Notes: generated by a model from the sequence alone, not told the origin. DNA of 33,019 bases from an uncultured Clostridia bacterium (GCA_937922005.1 CAKZWV010000066.1:1-33019); one strand, 5' to 3'; counted from the first letter of the stretch, positions 21,506 to 29,980 are shown. A program made the numbers and translations.

Positions 21506-22153
21506 ATGCATATCAATACAAGTTTTATAGAAGCCTTGGTAGCTTTGGTAACTATAGGTGAGGGTAAGAAGATGTTCCTTAGCATGCCTATGCTTATGGG
21601 CCTTGGCATGGGCGATGGTGTGGGCAACGCTATGGGCAGGCCGGGGAGCTTTGGGGCCTCTCTTGCTGGTTTTTTCTTATTTGTAATGATGGGAATGGTG
21701 GCCTGGGAAGATATTAAAAGGCAAGAAGTTGCAAGATTTTGGCTTTTACTCCTTTATGCCGCTTCTCTTTTTGTCAAGCGGACCCTGGTGGGATCTGCCT
21801 TTTCTTGGTCTCAAGAGCTTAATGCCTTAGGTATTGGCATCTCTGCCTATGGAGTTGTCCTGGGCTGCCTGGTGATCGTGGAAAAGGTCCGCAAAAAGTT
21901 TCTTTTGGGCGGGGCTGACCTCTGGCCTATCGTTACATTTTCGTGTCTATTTGATCTCTATGACTTTATATTAATTTACTTTTGGGCATCATTGATCTCA
22001 ATTCCCTTTCTTCTTTTAGGACCCTGTAAAGCTCGTAAGGATCCTGCAATGAAAGCAACAAATATTCATTCAGATTTAAGAATTCCGTTTCTCCCCTTCC
22101 TCTTCGTCACTGCTATGATGAGATATGTAAGGAAGTGGTTAGGGGCCTTTTGA
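21506..22153 (+). CDS. A24-type prepilin peptidase-like membrane protein
   Basis: This 215-aa polytopic protein has the two-aspartate layout of type IV prepilin/preflagellin peptidases. Asp69 lies in VAWEDIKRQEVARFWLLLL, just after a transmembrane helix. Asp138 lies in FLLGGADLWPI, matching the G-x-G-D motif with Ala in the third place. It lacks the N-terminal cysteine methylase domain, as in CpaA/TadV-type enzymes. The first 40 residues are unusually rich in Met and Gly. It would cleave class-III signal peptides at the membrane, but no pilin or secretion ATPase is nearby. The ATG follows an AAGGAGGCAGGAGAA region. The next gene encodes an unrecognised membrane protein, 106 bp downstream. Confidence 0.75.
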   Translation: MHINTSFIEALVALVTIGEGKKMFLSMPMLMGLGMGDGVGNAMGRPGSFGASLAGFFLFVMMGMVAWEDIKRQEVARFWLLLLYAASLFVKRTLVGSAFSWSQELNALGIGISAYGVVLGCLVIVEKVRKKFLLGGADLWPIVTFSCLFDLYDFILIYFWASLISIPFLLLGPCKARKDPAMKATNIHSDLRIPFLPFLFVTAMMRYVRKWLGAF

Positions 22154-22259
22154 ACGGTAAGATTTTTGTAACCCATAGGATGAACCTACAATTTTTACAA
22201 TTCTTCCCTTATTCAGGCATTGGCCACTTTTGGCACTTTACGATTTAAGGAGTGATCTT

Positions 22260-23393
22260 ATGAACCAAGACTCAGTGACCCCATCTCAAGACAATAAACG
22301 AGAATCTTCAAGGCAAAATTCCGATATTTTTCTATCGCCTATAAGCGTCTTTCTTAGCTTGTCTCTTCCCATCAACCTCCTCCTTCGCTTTCTCTTTTCA
22401 AGCCGCCGCTTGGCCCAGAAGGGGGCTATGCCTTTAATCTCAATGTCGGTGCCTGGTTGGCCCGCCCTAGATGAGAGCTTTATCTTATTGGCGGCCTTAT
22501 TGCTCCCCCTCTTCCTAGCCCTCTTTTTTGCAAGTTGGCCAAAGAAACAGGGCAAATTATCTCCTCGGAGCCCCCTACAGACCATACTAGTAGGTCTTTT
22601 TGCTATTCCTGCCAGTTTTTGGGCTTTAAATGCCAATGCCCTAGTTCTAGGCTTTTTAGATAAATTGGGGATACTCTCCCTTTTAGCCCGCCTCCATATC
22701 ATCAAACTTTCCGGGTCCTTCCACTACGGAATGCCTTTAACTGGCTGGGGATCTCCCAGTGCCGAGGTCTCCTGGATCAGCTTTATCATTCTAGGCCCTC
22801 TTGCCATTATGATTTATGCCTTTTGTAAGGCTGCCATCTTGCGTCCTGGTCTATGGAGCTGGCGGAAGAAAAAACAGGAAAAAGAAATCGAATTCCTTCT
22901 CCAGAGCTCAGAGGAAGCTCTCTCCCCTGATGAACTCTTGTCGGTAGGAAGACATAATACTTGGATAGTCTCCATGGGCGTTGCCCTTCTTGCTTGCTTC
23001 TTTACGAAAAGCTCCTATTATTTCCTGGCCTTCTTCCTCCTCCACCTCTTCTCAGAAATCCTCGCGACTCAGATCCTCCGGGACGAAGGAATATTTGCTA
23101 CTTTGCCCTTTGATATGCTTGGGATTTTGAGCATTCGTTACCTAAAAATGATTGATTTTATGGCGGATTTTTCCTATGAACATGTGTCCTTATATGGACT
23201 GAAAGCCAGCTATATCCTGTCTTTTATCCTCATTAGCATCATCCTTAGTATTGCTACTTTCTTCTTGGTCGTCATCTGCCGCAAGCTCCAGCTGACAGCT
23301 GTGCAGGACAGCGAGACTAAGGTGTCGGGCCTGGCCTCTGCTTCCTGGTACAAGAAACTCTGGCAGAAAAAAGAGCCTTCAACCCTTGCTTAG
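22260..23393 (+). CDS. Unknown polytopic membrane protein
   Basis: I do not recognise a family. The 377-aa product starts with about 25 polar residues (QDNKRESSRQNSD). Some seven to nine hydrophobic segments follow, broken by a charged cytoplasmic-looking loop (WSWRKKKQEKEIEFLLQSSEEALSPDELL) in the middle. The C-terminus is Lys-rich. ATG 22260 was chosen because AAGGAG lies seven bases upstream; a TTG at 22230 would add 10 residues but lacks a site. It follows the prepilin-peptidase-like gene in the same direction and may share its transcript. The terminator hairpin at 23481-23514 lies beyond its end. It could be a transport or envelope protein; no motif decides this. Confidence 0.7.
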   Translation: MNQDSVTPSQDNKRESSRQNSDIFLSPISVFLSLSLPINLLLRFLFSSRRLAQKGAMPLISMSVPGWPALDESFILLAALLLPLFLALFFASWPKKQGKLSPRSPLQTILVGLFAIPASFWALNANALVLGFLDKLGILSLLARLHIIKLSGSFHYGMPLTGWGSPSAEVSWISFIILGPLAIMIYAFCKAAILRPGLWSWRKKKQEKEIEFLLQSSEEALSPDELLSVGRHNTWIVSMGVALLACFFTKSSYYFLAFFLLHLFSEILATQILRDEGIFATLPFDMLGILSIRYLKMIDFMADFSYEHVSLYGLKASYILSFILISIILSIATFFLVVICRKLQLTAVQDSETKVSGLASASWYKKLWQKKEPSTLA

Positions 23394-23476
23394 GCCCCTC
23401 CTGGTAATCAGTGGCTTGGCTTTCATTCTATAAAGTCATGCGCTTAGACGTGTTAGCCCTTACTTAGCCTTGCTAG

Positions 23477-23514
23477 AAAAAATCCCCCTCGGACTTATAT
23501 GTCAAAGGGGGATT
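23477..23514 (-). terminator. Terminator between convergent genes (mltG side)
   Basis: AATCCCCCT (23481-23489) pairs over 9 bp with AGGGGGATT (23506-23514) around a 16-nt loop. On the minus strand a run of T follows (23482-23477). It ends the mltG transcript. Confidence 0.85.
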
Positions 23515-23543
23515 CCTTTCTGTTGGAAGATACGTTTAGGGGA

Positions 23544-24719
23544 TTAAGGGTTGGCGGGCGTATTCTCTTGTTGCTCTGCCCAGAGGGCTTCATATTTGGC
23601 GACGTTGGCCTCGTGCTCTTCGAGAGTCTTAGCAAAGGCGTTGGTTCCATCCCCTTTGGCGCAGAAGAAGTAATACTGATCAGCCCCTTCCCAGGTACTT
23701 TCATTGGCTGGCCACAAAATACTCTCGATGGCAATGGTTCCAGGTGAGTTAATGGGTCCGGGGGGCAAACCATGACGGGCATAGGTATTATAAGGGTTGT
23801 CACGGAAACGGCGGAGGTCCTCCGTACTGGCCCAGAGCCGGGGTTTCTCCCCTCCCTCTAGACGCAAGTAATTAATCGAAGCACAAGACTCCAAAGGACG
23901 CTCTGCCTTGAGACGGTTCAAAAAGACCTTGCCGATCTTATTCATTTCTACCACACTTCCCTCTTGTTGGACGATGGAGGCTAAGGTAATTACTTCATCC
24001 ATGGTCATTCCCATGCGTTTGGCCCGCTCGTAGTAGTTACTATCCTTGAGCTTTTGCTCGGTGTTATTGAGCATGGTCCGGATGATGGTCTCTTCATCGG
24101 TGTTGGCGTCGAACTGATAGGTATCCGGCCAGAGATAGCCCTGTAAGAGCCATTCCCGGTCAGGGTGGATGGCCAGGTCTTGAACAAAGCGGTAGGAAGT
24201 GAAAGCACTTGGCTTTCGAATCAAATTATCCAGCTTCTGTTCATCAAATTTAATCCCATTTTCCCGCAAAATATCTTTCATTTGCCGGTAGGATAGGCCT
24301 TCTGTGAAAGTGATAGTAACTGGTTTTGGGGGCCGAGAGAGCAAATACATGATCTCATCGTAGCTCATCTCTTTACTGAGATAGTGGGTTCCGGCCTGGT
24401 AAGTTCCGTTGAAACCGTTGAATTTCGAAAGGACCTTAAAAAAGAACTTATTCTTGATGATGCCCAGGTTGTATAAAATGTCGATGATTTCTGAGACATC
24501 ACTGGACCTAGGGATGATGACTTCAATGGCACCGGGCATGGACTGATCAAAGGGGCTCTCCCCCTGATTGTTGTCGTAAGCTAAAGAAATCTGCTTAAAG
24601 CGATTATTTTGCTGGACAACATAGTTATAGCCATTGCGATTTCCAAGCAACACCAGGTTGCCACAAGCTAAAATGAGGCAAAATATCAGGACTACCCGAA
24701 TTACCTTATTTCCCGTCAT
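23544..24719 (-). CDS. mltG: Endolytic murein transglycosylase MltG (YceG family)
   Basis: MltG cuts nascent peptidoglycan strands at the outer face of the membrane and sets glycan length. The 391-aa protein has an N-terminal signal anchor (about residues 7-26) and a LysM-like region (VEVIIPRSSDVSEIIDILYNLGII type). It then has the YceG core: LLQGYLWPDTYQF, LASIVQQEGS with the conserved Glu253, and NTYARHGLPPGPINSPGTIAIESIL. The usual I-V-E-x-E reads IVQQE here, so only the second Glu is kept. The usual LQSDPTV segment reads LESCASINYLR. Both are deviations within a recognisable family. It lies 107 bp downstream of typA on the same strand, with a GAAGGAGGG ribosome site. Confidence 0.92.
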   Translation of the reverse strand: MTGNKVIRVVLIFCLILACGNLVLLGNRNGYNYVVQQNNRFKQISLAYDNNQGESPFDQSMPGAIEVIIPRSSDVSEIIDILYNLGIIKNKFFFKVLSKFNGFNGTYQAGTHYLSKEMSYDEIMYLLSRPPKPVTITFTEGLSYRQMKDILRENGIKFDEQKLDNLIRKPSAFTSYRFVQDLAIHPDREWLLQGYLWPDTYQFDANTDEETIIRTMLNNTEQKLKDSNYYERAKRMGMTMDEVITLASIVQQEGSVVEMNKIGKVFLNRLKAERPLESCASINYLRLEGGEKPRLWASTEDLRRFRDNPYNTYARHGLPPGPINSPGTIAIESILWPANESTWEGADQYYFFCAKGDGTNAFAKTLEEHEANVAKYEALWAEQQENTPANP

Positions 24720-24826
24720 GCCTTCTTGGCCCTCCTTCTCCTGAGCTCTCCCTCATCTTATCACTTTTTAGACCTTTGCGGGCTGGAATCTCTATGCTGC
24801 CCGTAAAGCAAGGCTCTTGATAGCCC

Positions 24827-26704
24827 TTAAGCTTTAGCGGGCTTATGCCTGGCCTCTTCTTTAAGGCGAAGGGTCGTATCTAAGATTTGCTTACGTAAAC
24901 GCATGTGGTCAGGGGTAATCTCCAAATACTCATCGTCGTCCATGAATTCCATATAGCCTTCCAAAGAGAAGTCCAAGGGACTATCTAGAATCAAAGCCTC
25001 GTCGGATCCGGCTGCCCGCATGTTGGTCATCTGCTTTTTCTTACAGACGTTGACGACAATGTCTTTGTTGTACATGGTACTGCCGACCACCATACCCTCA
25101 TAGACCTCAGTACCTGGGTGGATGATCAGCTGGCCTCGGTCTTGGACGTGGAAGAGAGCGTAAGGGGTGCTGGTACCCCTTTCACTTGCCACTAAGACCC
25201 CACCCGTGCGCATAGGAAGTTCACCCTGCCAGGGCATATAGCCATCGAGGTTGGAGCTGAGGACGCCCAGGCCCTTGGTATCTGTCATAAATTGGCTCCG
25301 GTAGCCAAGCAGGGCGCGGGAAGGAATGACAAATTCCATGCGGACCCAACCTTCATCCGTTGGCGTCATGTTGAGCAACTCCGCCTTCTTACTACCTAGT
25401 TTTTCAATGCAGATCCCAGCATATTCCTCAGGAACATCCAGCTGGAGGGCCTCTTTTGGCTCGTAAAGCTTGCCGTCAATTTCCTTGGTGATGACTTGGG
25501 GCTTGGCAATCTGGAGCTCAAAGCCTTCCCGGCGCATTTGTTCGATGAGAATCGAAATATGGAGCTCTCCCCGGCCCTTCACAATAAAGCTATCCGCTGA
25601 GTCTGTCGTCTCAAACTGCATGGCTATGTTGCGCTTCACCTCTTTTTCCAGGCGGTCAAGGATTTGCCTAGAGGTAAGTAAACTACCTTCTCGGCCTGCA
25701 AAGGGGCTGTCATTGACCTTAAAGAGCATAGAAATGGTAGGATCATCGATCTTGACAAAGGGCAGCGGGGTAGGATCTGCAGGGTCTGAAATGGTATCGC
25801 CGATGCTGGCCTCGCCCATTCCTGAAATACAAACAATATCACCGGTCCCAGCCTCTTCGACCTCAACCTTATTCATGATGTCGTAGACCATGAGCTTACT
25901 GATCTTGGCCATCTTATGCCGGTCTTCATCATGATAATTGGTCAAAAGATAGGTCTTCCCGCTGTCAATGGTTCCTGAGGTCACCTTCCCGATAAGAATT
26001 CTTCCCACATAAGAGTCAAAATCAATATTAGATACCAGCATCTTGGCAGGAGCCTTGGGGTCCCCCTCCGGGGCGGGAATATTATCTATAATGGCTTGGA
26101 AAAGGCAATCCATGGAAAGTTTGTCCGGGTCATCTAGGTCAGCAGACAAGGCCTCTTCCCGGGTGGCAAAGGCCCCGCCCCGCTTTGCGGAAGTGTAGAG
26201 GACCGGATAATTGAGCTGGTCATCATCCTTAGCCATATTGAGGAAAAGATCCAGAATCAAATCTTCCACCTCAGCGATTCTTTGTCCCGGTTTATCAATC
26301 TTATTGATGAGCACAATGGGCTTCAGATTAAGGGCCATGGCCTTTTTGAGGACGAAGCGCGTTTGGGGCATGGGCCCCTCATGGGCGTCAACAAGCAGAA
26401 GCACCCCATCGACCATTTTCAGGGACCGCTCTACCTCTCCGCCAAAGTCAGCGTGACCTGGGGTATCAATGATATTAATCTTGTAGCCCTTGTAGAAAAC
26501 GGCGGCATTTTTGGCCGTAATGGTAATGCCCCTTTCTTTTTCAAGGGCATTGGAGTCCATGACCTGGCTGGTCACTTTTTCGTTTTGGCGGAAGGCCCCA
26601 CTGGCTTTTAAAAGAGCGTCAATAAGGGTTGTCTTACCATGGTCAACGTGGGCAATGATGGCAATATTTCTGATTTTTTCTTGGGGATAAGCTTCATTTT
26701 TCAT
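24827..26704 (-). CDS. typA: Ribosome-associated GTPase TypA/BipA
   Basis: TypA is an EF-G-like translational GTPase that supports 50S assembly and growth under stress. G motifs are intact: IAHVDHGKTTL (residues 17-27), ERGITI, DTPGHADFGGEVER and NKIDKPGQR. They are followed by EF-G-like domain 2, domain III/V material (KGRGELHISILIEQMRREGFE) and the TypA-specific C-terminal part (GYRSQFMTDTKGLGVL, RGTSTPYALF). The length of 625 aa is about 10-15 residues above most homologues, mainly at the C-terminus. The ribosome site before ATG 26704 is weak. A candidate -10 box lies at 26798-26803. Confidence 0.97.
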   Translation of the reverse strand: MKNEAYPQEKIRNIAIIAHVDHGKTTLIDALLKASGAFRQNEKVTSQVMDSNALEKERGITITAKNAAVFYKGYKINIIDTPGHADFGGEVERSLKMVDGVLLLVDAHEGPMPQTRFVLKKAMALNLKPIVLINKIDKPGQRIAEVEDLILDLFLNMAKDDDQLNYPVLYTSAKRGGAFATREEALSADLDDPDKLSMDCLFQAIIDNIPAPEGDPKAPAKMLVSNIDFDSYVGRILIGKVTSGTIDSGKTYLLTNYHDEDRHKMAKISKLMVYDIMNKVEVEEAGTGDIVCISGMGEASIGDTISDPADPTPLPFVKIDDPTISMLFKVNDSPFAGREGSLLTSRQILDRLEKEVKRNIAMQFETTDSADSFIVKGRGELHISILIEQMRREGFELQIAKPQVITKEIDGKLYEPKEALQLDVPEEYAGICIEKLGSKKAELLNMTPTDEGWVRMEFVIPSRALLGYRSQFMTDTKGLGVLSSNLDGYMPWQGELPMRTGGVLVASERGTSTPYALFHVQDRGQLIIHPGTEVYEGMVVGSTMYNKDIVVNVCKKKQMTNMRAAGSDEALILDSPLDFSLEGYMEFMDDDEYLEITPDHMRLRKQILDTTLRLKEEARHKPAKA

Positions 26705-26797
26705 GTAATTCTAATGCTACTTTCTTTTTAGGATTCTAGAACTTTTTCATTTAAGCTTTGCTTTAAACCTGGATGTAAATTCTGATTTTTACCTTTA

Positions 26798-26803
26798 ATT
26801 ATA
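26798..26803 (-). promoter_or_regulatory. Candidate -10 box of typA
   Basis: A perfect TATAAT occurs on the minus strand between the der stop and the typA start. It would give a leader of about 90 nt. The matching -35 region is poor, so confidence is limited. Confidence 0.4.
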
Positions 26804-26812
26804 CCTTGCAAG

Positions 26813-28480
26813 CTAGGCTCTTGGCTCCTTTTCCCGGAATAAGAGCTTAATGGGGGTCCCATCCAGGTCAAAATTATGACGAAGATTATTTTCTAGGTAA
26901 CGCTCGTAGGAAAAATGTAAGAGTTTTTTCGAGTTAATAAAGTAGAGGAAGGTTGGGGGTTTAACGGCTACCTGGCAGGTATAATAGAGGTTCAGGTGCT
27001 TACCCTTATCCTGAGGCGGTGGCTGATAAGACACTGCTTCCCGCAGGACTTCATTCAAGGCCCCCGTGGGCAGTCTTCTTCTCGAAGCCTCGGCCACCTT
27101 CAAAATCAGGGGGAAGATCCGATCGACATTTTTCCCCGTGAGGGCTGATAGGGTTGTTACTTGAAGATAAGAAGCCATAAAGGGAAGCTCTAAGAGGACG
27201 GCCTTCCTAAAATCTTCCAGCCCCTCATAATCGCTATGTCTAATATCCCACTTGTTCGCAACGACAATGGTAGGAATACCAGCATTGTGGGCAATTCCTG
27301 CGATTCGGCTATCTTGGTTACTCAGTTTTCCTTCAGAGGCATCGATCAAAAGGAGGGCTACGTCTGCCTTGGCAGCTGCTTCTTGGCTCCGTAAGATCGA
27401 AAAGCGCTCAATCCGGTCTTTGATCTTGGCCTGGCGACGCATGCCCGCTGTATCTAGGAGATCAAAGGTTCCATAGTCATTGGTTAAAGAGTAATCAATT
27501 AAGTCTCTGGTAGTTCCTGCAATATTGGAAACAATGCTGCGATTTTCACCAACCAGTCGGTTAAAAAGCGAACTCTTCCCCACATTGGGTTTCCCAAGGA
27601 GGGCCAACTTTAAAGGATGCTCATGGGTTGCAAGGGGGGTGGACTGGTCTTCGTCTACCAGGTCTCCCTCTTTCGTTTCCAGATTCGACCCCGGTCCGAC
27701 CACGATATCAGCATCAGAGGTCCAGGCAAAGTCTTCAAAGTCATCTTCTTCCCCTAGGTCTTCATCAATAATGGTTTCAAGATCCTCATGATCCGGATGC
27801 TCCAGATCCTCATGATCCGGACCCTCAAGATCCTCCTCATCGCCATCGCCAAGTTCTTCATCAAGCGTCAAGCCATCTCTGGCTTCCTGCAGCTGGAGGA
27901 CTTTGAGCTTCTTTTGCGACTTCATAGAATAGCCAGCCTCGGCTAGGTCTTCCAGGACCTTGTCACATAAGTCTATAAAACCGATGCGGTGGCTTGCTGA
28001 AACGGGGAAAAGATCAGCAAAGCCCAATTCATAAAAATCATAATAGTGAGGGGGCAGGTCGCCAGGGTTATCACACTTATTGACAGCGACATAAACCGGT
28101 TTTTGTAGGTGACGCAAGAGATCGGCAATCTCATAGTCCCCCGGCAAGAGGCCTAGCTTCCCATCGACACAAAAGATGATAGCCGATGCATCCGCCAGGG
28201 CTACATGGGCCTGGTCTTGGATTTCTTGGCCAAAGCCACTTAAAGATGCTGCCCGTTCTTGAGCCTCTGGTTCTAAGCCGCCGGTATCAATTAAGGTAAA
28301 ATACTTACCGAAATACTCCACCTCCCGGATCAACCGGTCCCTCGTCACTCCGGGCTCAGGATCAATAATTGCCAAGCGTTTTCCGTAGAGAGTATTAAAA
28401 ATACTCGACTTACCGACGTTGGGCCGACCTACTAGAGCGATGACACTCTGACCTTTTTTGCTTTGCTTTTCTTCTTTCAT
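26813..28480 (-). CDS. der: Double-GTPase ribosome assembly factor Der (EngA) with acidic repeat linker
   Basis: Der has two tandem GTPase domains and a KH-like C-terminal domain and is needed for 50S maturation. Domain 1 shows GRPNVGKSSIFN (Lys24), DTGGLEPEAQ and VNKCD. Domain 2 shows LGKPNVGKSSLFNRL (Lys302), DTAGMRRQAK and NKWD. The KH-like end includes LHFSYERYLENNLR. Typical length is about 435-490 aa; this is 555. The extra residues lie between the GTPase domains (about 200-285): a very acidic stretch with repeated EDLE-PDH units, coded by a 24-bp DNA repeat at 27780-27827. The ATG follows GGGAG. A hairpin with a T-run lies between rpmF and this gene (28500-28530). Confidence 0.96.
   Translation of the reverse strand: MKEEKQSKKGQSVIALVGRPNVGKSSIFNTLYGKRLAIIDPEPGVTRDRLIREVEYFGKYFTLIDTGGLEPEAQERAASLSGFGQEIQDQAHVALADASAIIFCVDGKLGLLPGDYEIADLLRHLQKPVYVAVNKCDNPGDLPPHYYDFYELGFADLFPVSASHRIGFIDLCDKVLEDLAEAGYSMKSQKKLKVLQLQEARDGLTLDEELGDGDEEDLEGPDHEDLEHPDHEDLETIIDEDLGEEDDFEDFAWTSDADIVVGPGSNLETKEGDLVDEDQSTPLATHEHPLKLALLGKPNVGKSSLFNRLVGENRSIVSNIAGTTRDLIDYSLTNDYGTFDLLDTAGMRRQAKIKDRIERFSILRSQEAAAKADVALLLIDASEGKLSNQDSRIAGIAHNAGIPTIVVANKWDIRHSDYEGLEDFRKAVLLELPFMASYLQVTTLSALTGKNVDRIFPLILKVAEASRRRLPTGALNEVLREAVSYQPPPQDKGKHLNLYYTCQVAVKPPTFLYFINSKKLLHFSYERYLENNLRHNFDLDGTPIKLLFREKEPRA
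27780..27827 (-). repeat. 24-bp tandem repeat encoding the Der linker
   Basis: Units at 27780-27803 and 27804-27827 are near identical, and a partial third begins at 27828. They are in frame and encode the DLEHPDHE-type octapeptide repeats. Confidence 0.88.
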
Positions 28481-28499
28481 AGACTCCCTTTTGACAATG

Positions 28500-28530
28500 A
28501 AAAAGCAGCAGGTTTTTGATGCCTACTGCC
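28500..28530 (-). terminator. Terminator or attenuator between rpmF and der
   Basis: On the minus strand, GCAGTAGG pairs with CCTGCTGC (one G-T pair) around a 9-nt loop, followed by six T. It starts 14 nt after the rpmF stop and 20 nt before the der start, so it could reduce der relative to rpmF. Confidence 0.6.
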
Positions 28531-28544
28531 TCCGAATGCGAAAG

Positions 28545-28730
28545 TTATGCTTCATTCTCTGCTACGAGAATCGCTTTGCCTTTATAGTAGCCGCAGTTTT
28601 TGCAAACTCGGTGCGGCATCATCAACTCATGGCAATGAGGACATTCCACCAAATTAGGAGCCTGAAGTTTCCAGTTGGCTCGTAATTTACGGCTCCTCGC
28701 CTTAGACCATTTACGTTTCGGAACTGCCAT
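28545..28730 (-). CDS. rpmF: 50S ribosomal protein L32
   Basis: This 61-aa zinc-ribbon ribosomal protein begins with the family hallmark AVPKRKWSKARSRKLRA. It has Cys30, Cys33, Cys43 and Cys46 (CPHC...CKNC) to bind zinc, so it is the zinc-dependent form. ATG 28730 is preceded by a strong GGAGG seven bases upstream. It has its own promoter (28771-28799) and is followed by a hairpin at 28500-28530. Confidence 0.97.
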   Translation of the reverse strand: MAVPKRKWSKARSRKLRANWKLQAPNLVECPHCHELMMPHRVCKNCGYYKGKAILVAENEA

Positions 28731-28763
28731 CAAATCACCTCCATCCTTGTTTTAAGACATAAC

Positions 28764-28799
28764 CGGGGACATTATCACAAATATCCCCGAATATGTCAA
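28764..28799 (-). promoter_or_regulatory. rpmF promoter with overlapping inverted repeat
   Basis: TTGACA (28794-28799) and GATAAT (28771-28776) on the minus strand have a 17-bp spacer. A 6-bp dyad, CGGGGA...TCCCCG (arms 28764-28769 and 28784-28789), surrounds the -10 box. This could be a repressor site or a short hairpin near the start point. Confidence 0.75.
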
Positions 28800-28818
28800 G
28801 GGGTCAGCCCCTCTTTTC

Positions 28819-29937
28819 TTATTCTTTTTCTAAAGATTTCATAGACTCCGCCAGAGTTGGTTCCCGATCATCAATCATCGTTTGCACCAGGTCTAGGAAG
28901 TCTGGCCAATAGATATCTTTCAATGAGTCAAAGTCTTTGGTCCAATTATAGGTCTCTTGCGGAATGACGATATCCTTCCTGCGAGGCATGAGATTGGAGC
29001 TGGGGGGCCCGCTGATAGGCCGGGGCCGGAAGAAATAGGCTCGGTCCAGGATCTGGGCCACCATCCCCATGGCTAAGTCTTGACAAATCCGATAGGAAAC
29101 CACGCCCTCTTTCGTGCCCACTTCCGGGTAAGAAAGATTAGTGACATAGTTGCGTAACGAGGGCCTGCCATGTAAGCCACGTAGGACTTGAGTCCCCTCT
29201 TGGGTGCCTTTGGAATCAGATTCTAGACCTAGGCATTCAGCCAAATAGGCAGCTTGCTCTGGATTTAACTGCGAATTCTTATCATCCGGGTCCAGGGGAG
29301 AGTCCGGTAAGAGGGTAGCCAGCTCCAGGAGAGTCATCAGATCCTCTTGGTAGCGGCTAATCTCCGTATCCACCTTAAAGGGGGCGGATGCCAGATCTTC
29401 TGGGGACTGCAAGACCTCTACAGACCTTGTCCGCTTTAAGATCGCATTCCAGCTATCGGCAAAGCGCTCCCGGTCGGCCAGGGCGGCTTGGATAAAGCCT
29501 TCATGCCGGTCAAGGGGCTGGATCTCATAAGTCAGAGAATCATTGGCCAAGGTTTGGTAAAGAATCCGCTTGTCCGGGTTCCTGACATCGAGGTGAATCA
29601 GATTCCCTTCCAGATATAAGCCGATGATGATAAAGTTTGTTTTAATCCCATCAAAGAAATTGTGCTTAAAGAACAGGGAGAAGCCAGGCGTCTCCTGCTC
29701 ATCATCCCTTACGACAAGGCCAATACCCTGACTGACCTCTCGCATCTTGCCCTCCTTGGGGGGAAGGCACATTAAAAGATGCTGAAACTGAGGGACCAGG
29801 GGAGGCAAAAAGTCAAACAAGCTGTTCTTAAAGGCAAACATGAGAATCAAGGGATTCATGACAGCCTTGCTCTTTTGATCCACATAAAGGATCTCTTTTT
29901 CTTTAACTTGGACCTCAACAGGTAAATAAGACAACAT
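28819..29937 (-). CDS. Unknown protein between ackA and rpmF
   Basis: I do not recognise a family. The product is 372 aa from ATG 29937 (a TTG at 29943 adds two residues; neither start has a strong ribosome site). It has no signal peptide or transmembrane segment and looks cytosolic, with mixed alpha/beta character. Recognisable stretches are MNPLILMFAFKNSLFDFLPPLV near the N-terminus, an acidic middle (DDKNSQLNPEQAAYLAECLG) and a basic/Pro segment (YFFRPRPISGPPSSNLMPRR) near the C-terminus. There are no obvious nucleotide-binding or zinc motifs. In many Clostridia the ackA-rpmF interval holds yceD (DUF177), about 170 aa; this protein is twice as long and I see no DUF177 signature. It lies 43 nt after ackA, so it is probably in the pta-ackA transcript. 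Confidence 0.75.
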   Translation of the reverse strand: MLSYLPVEVQVKEKEILYVDQKSKAVMNPLILMFAFKNSLFDFLPPLVPQFQHLLMCLPPKEGKMREVSQGIGLVVRDDEQETPGFSLFFKHNFFDGIKTNFIIIGLYLEGNLIHLDVRNPDKRILYQTLANDSLTYEIQPLDRHEGFIQAALADRERFADSWNAILKRTRSVEVLQSPEDLASAPFKVDTEISRYQEDLMTLLELATLLPDSPLDPDDKNSQLNPEQAAYLAECLGLESDSKGTQEGTQVLRGLHGRPSLRNYVTNLSYPEVGTKEGVVSYRICQDLAMGMVAQILDRAYFFRPRPISGPPSSNLMPRRKDIVIPQETYNWTKDFDSLKDIYWPDFLDLVQTMIDDREPTLAESMKSLEKE

Positions 29938-29980
29938 CGGCAAGACTCAATCTATGTCCTCTCCAAAACGTGGGAAATGC

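Noticed and set aside
28800..28813. Terminator after the 28819-29937 gene
   Set aside because: A 5-bp hairpin (AGGGG-CTGA-CCCCT) is present, but on the minus strand it is followed by the rpmF -35 box, not a T-run.
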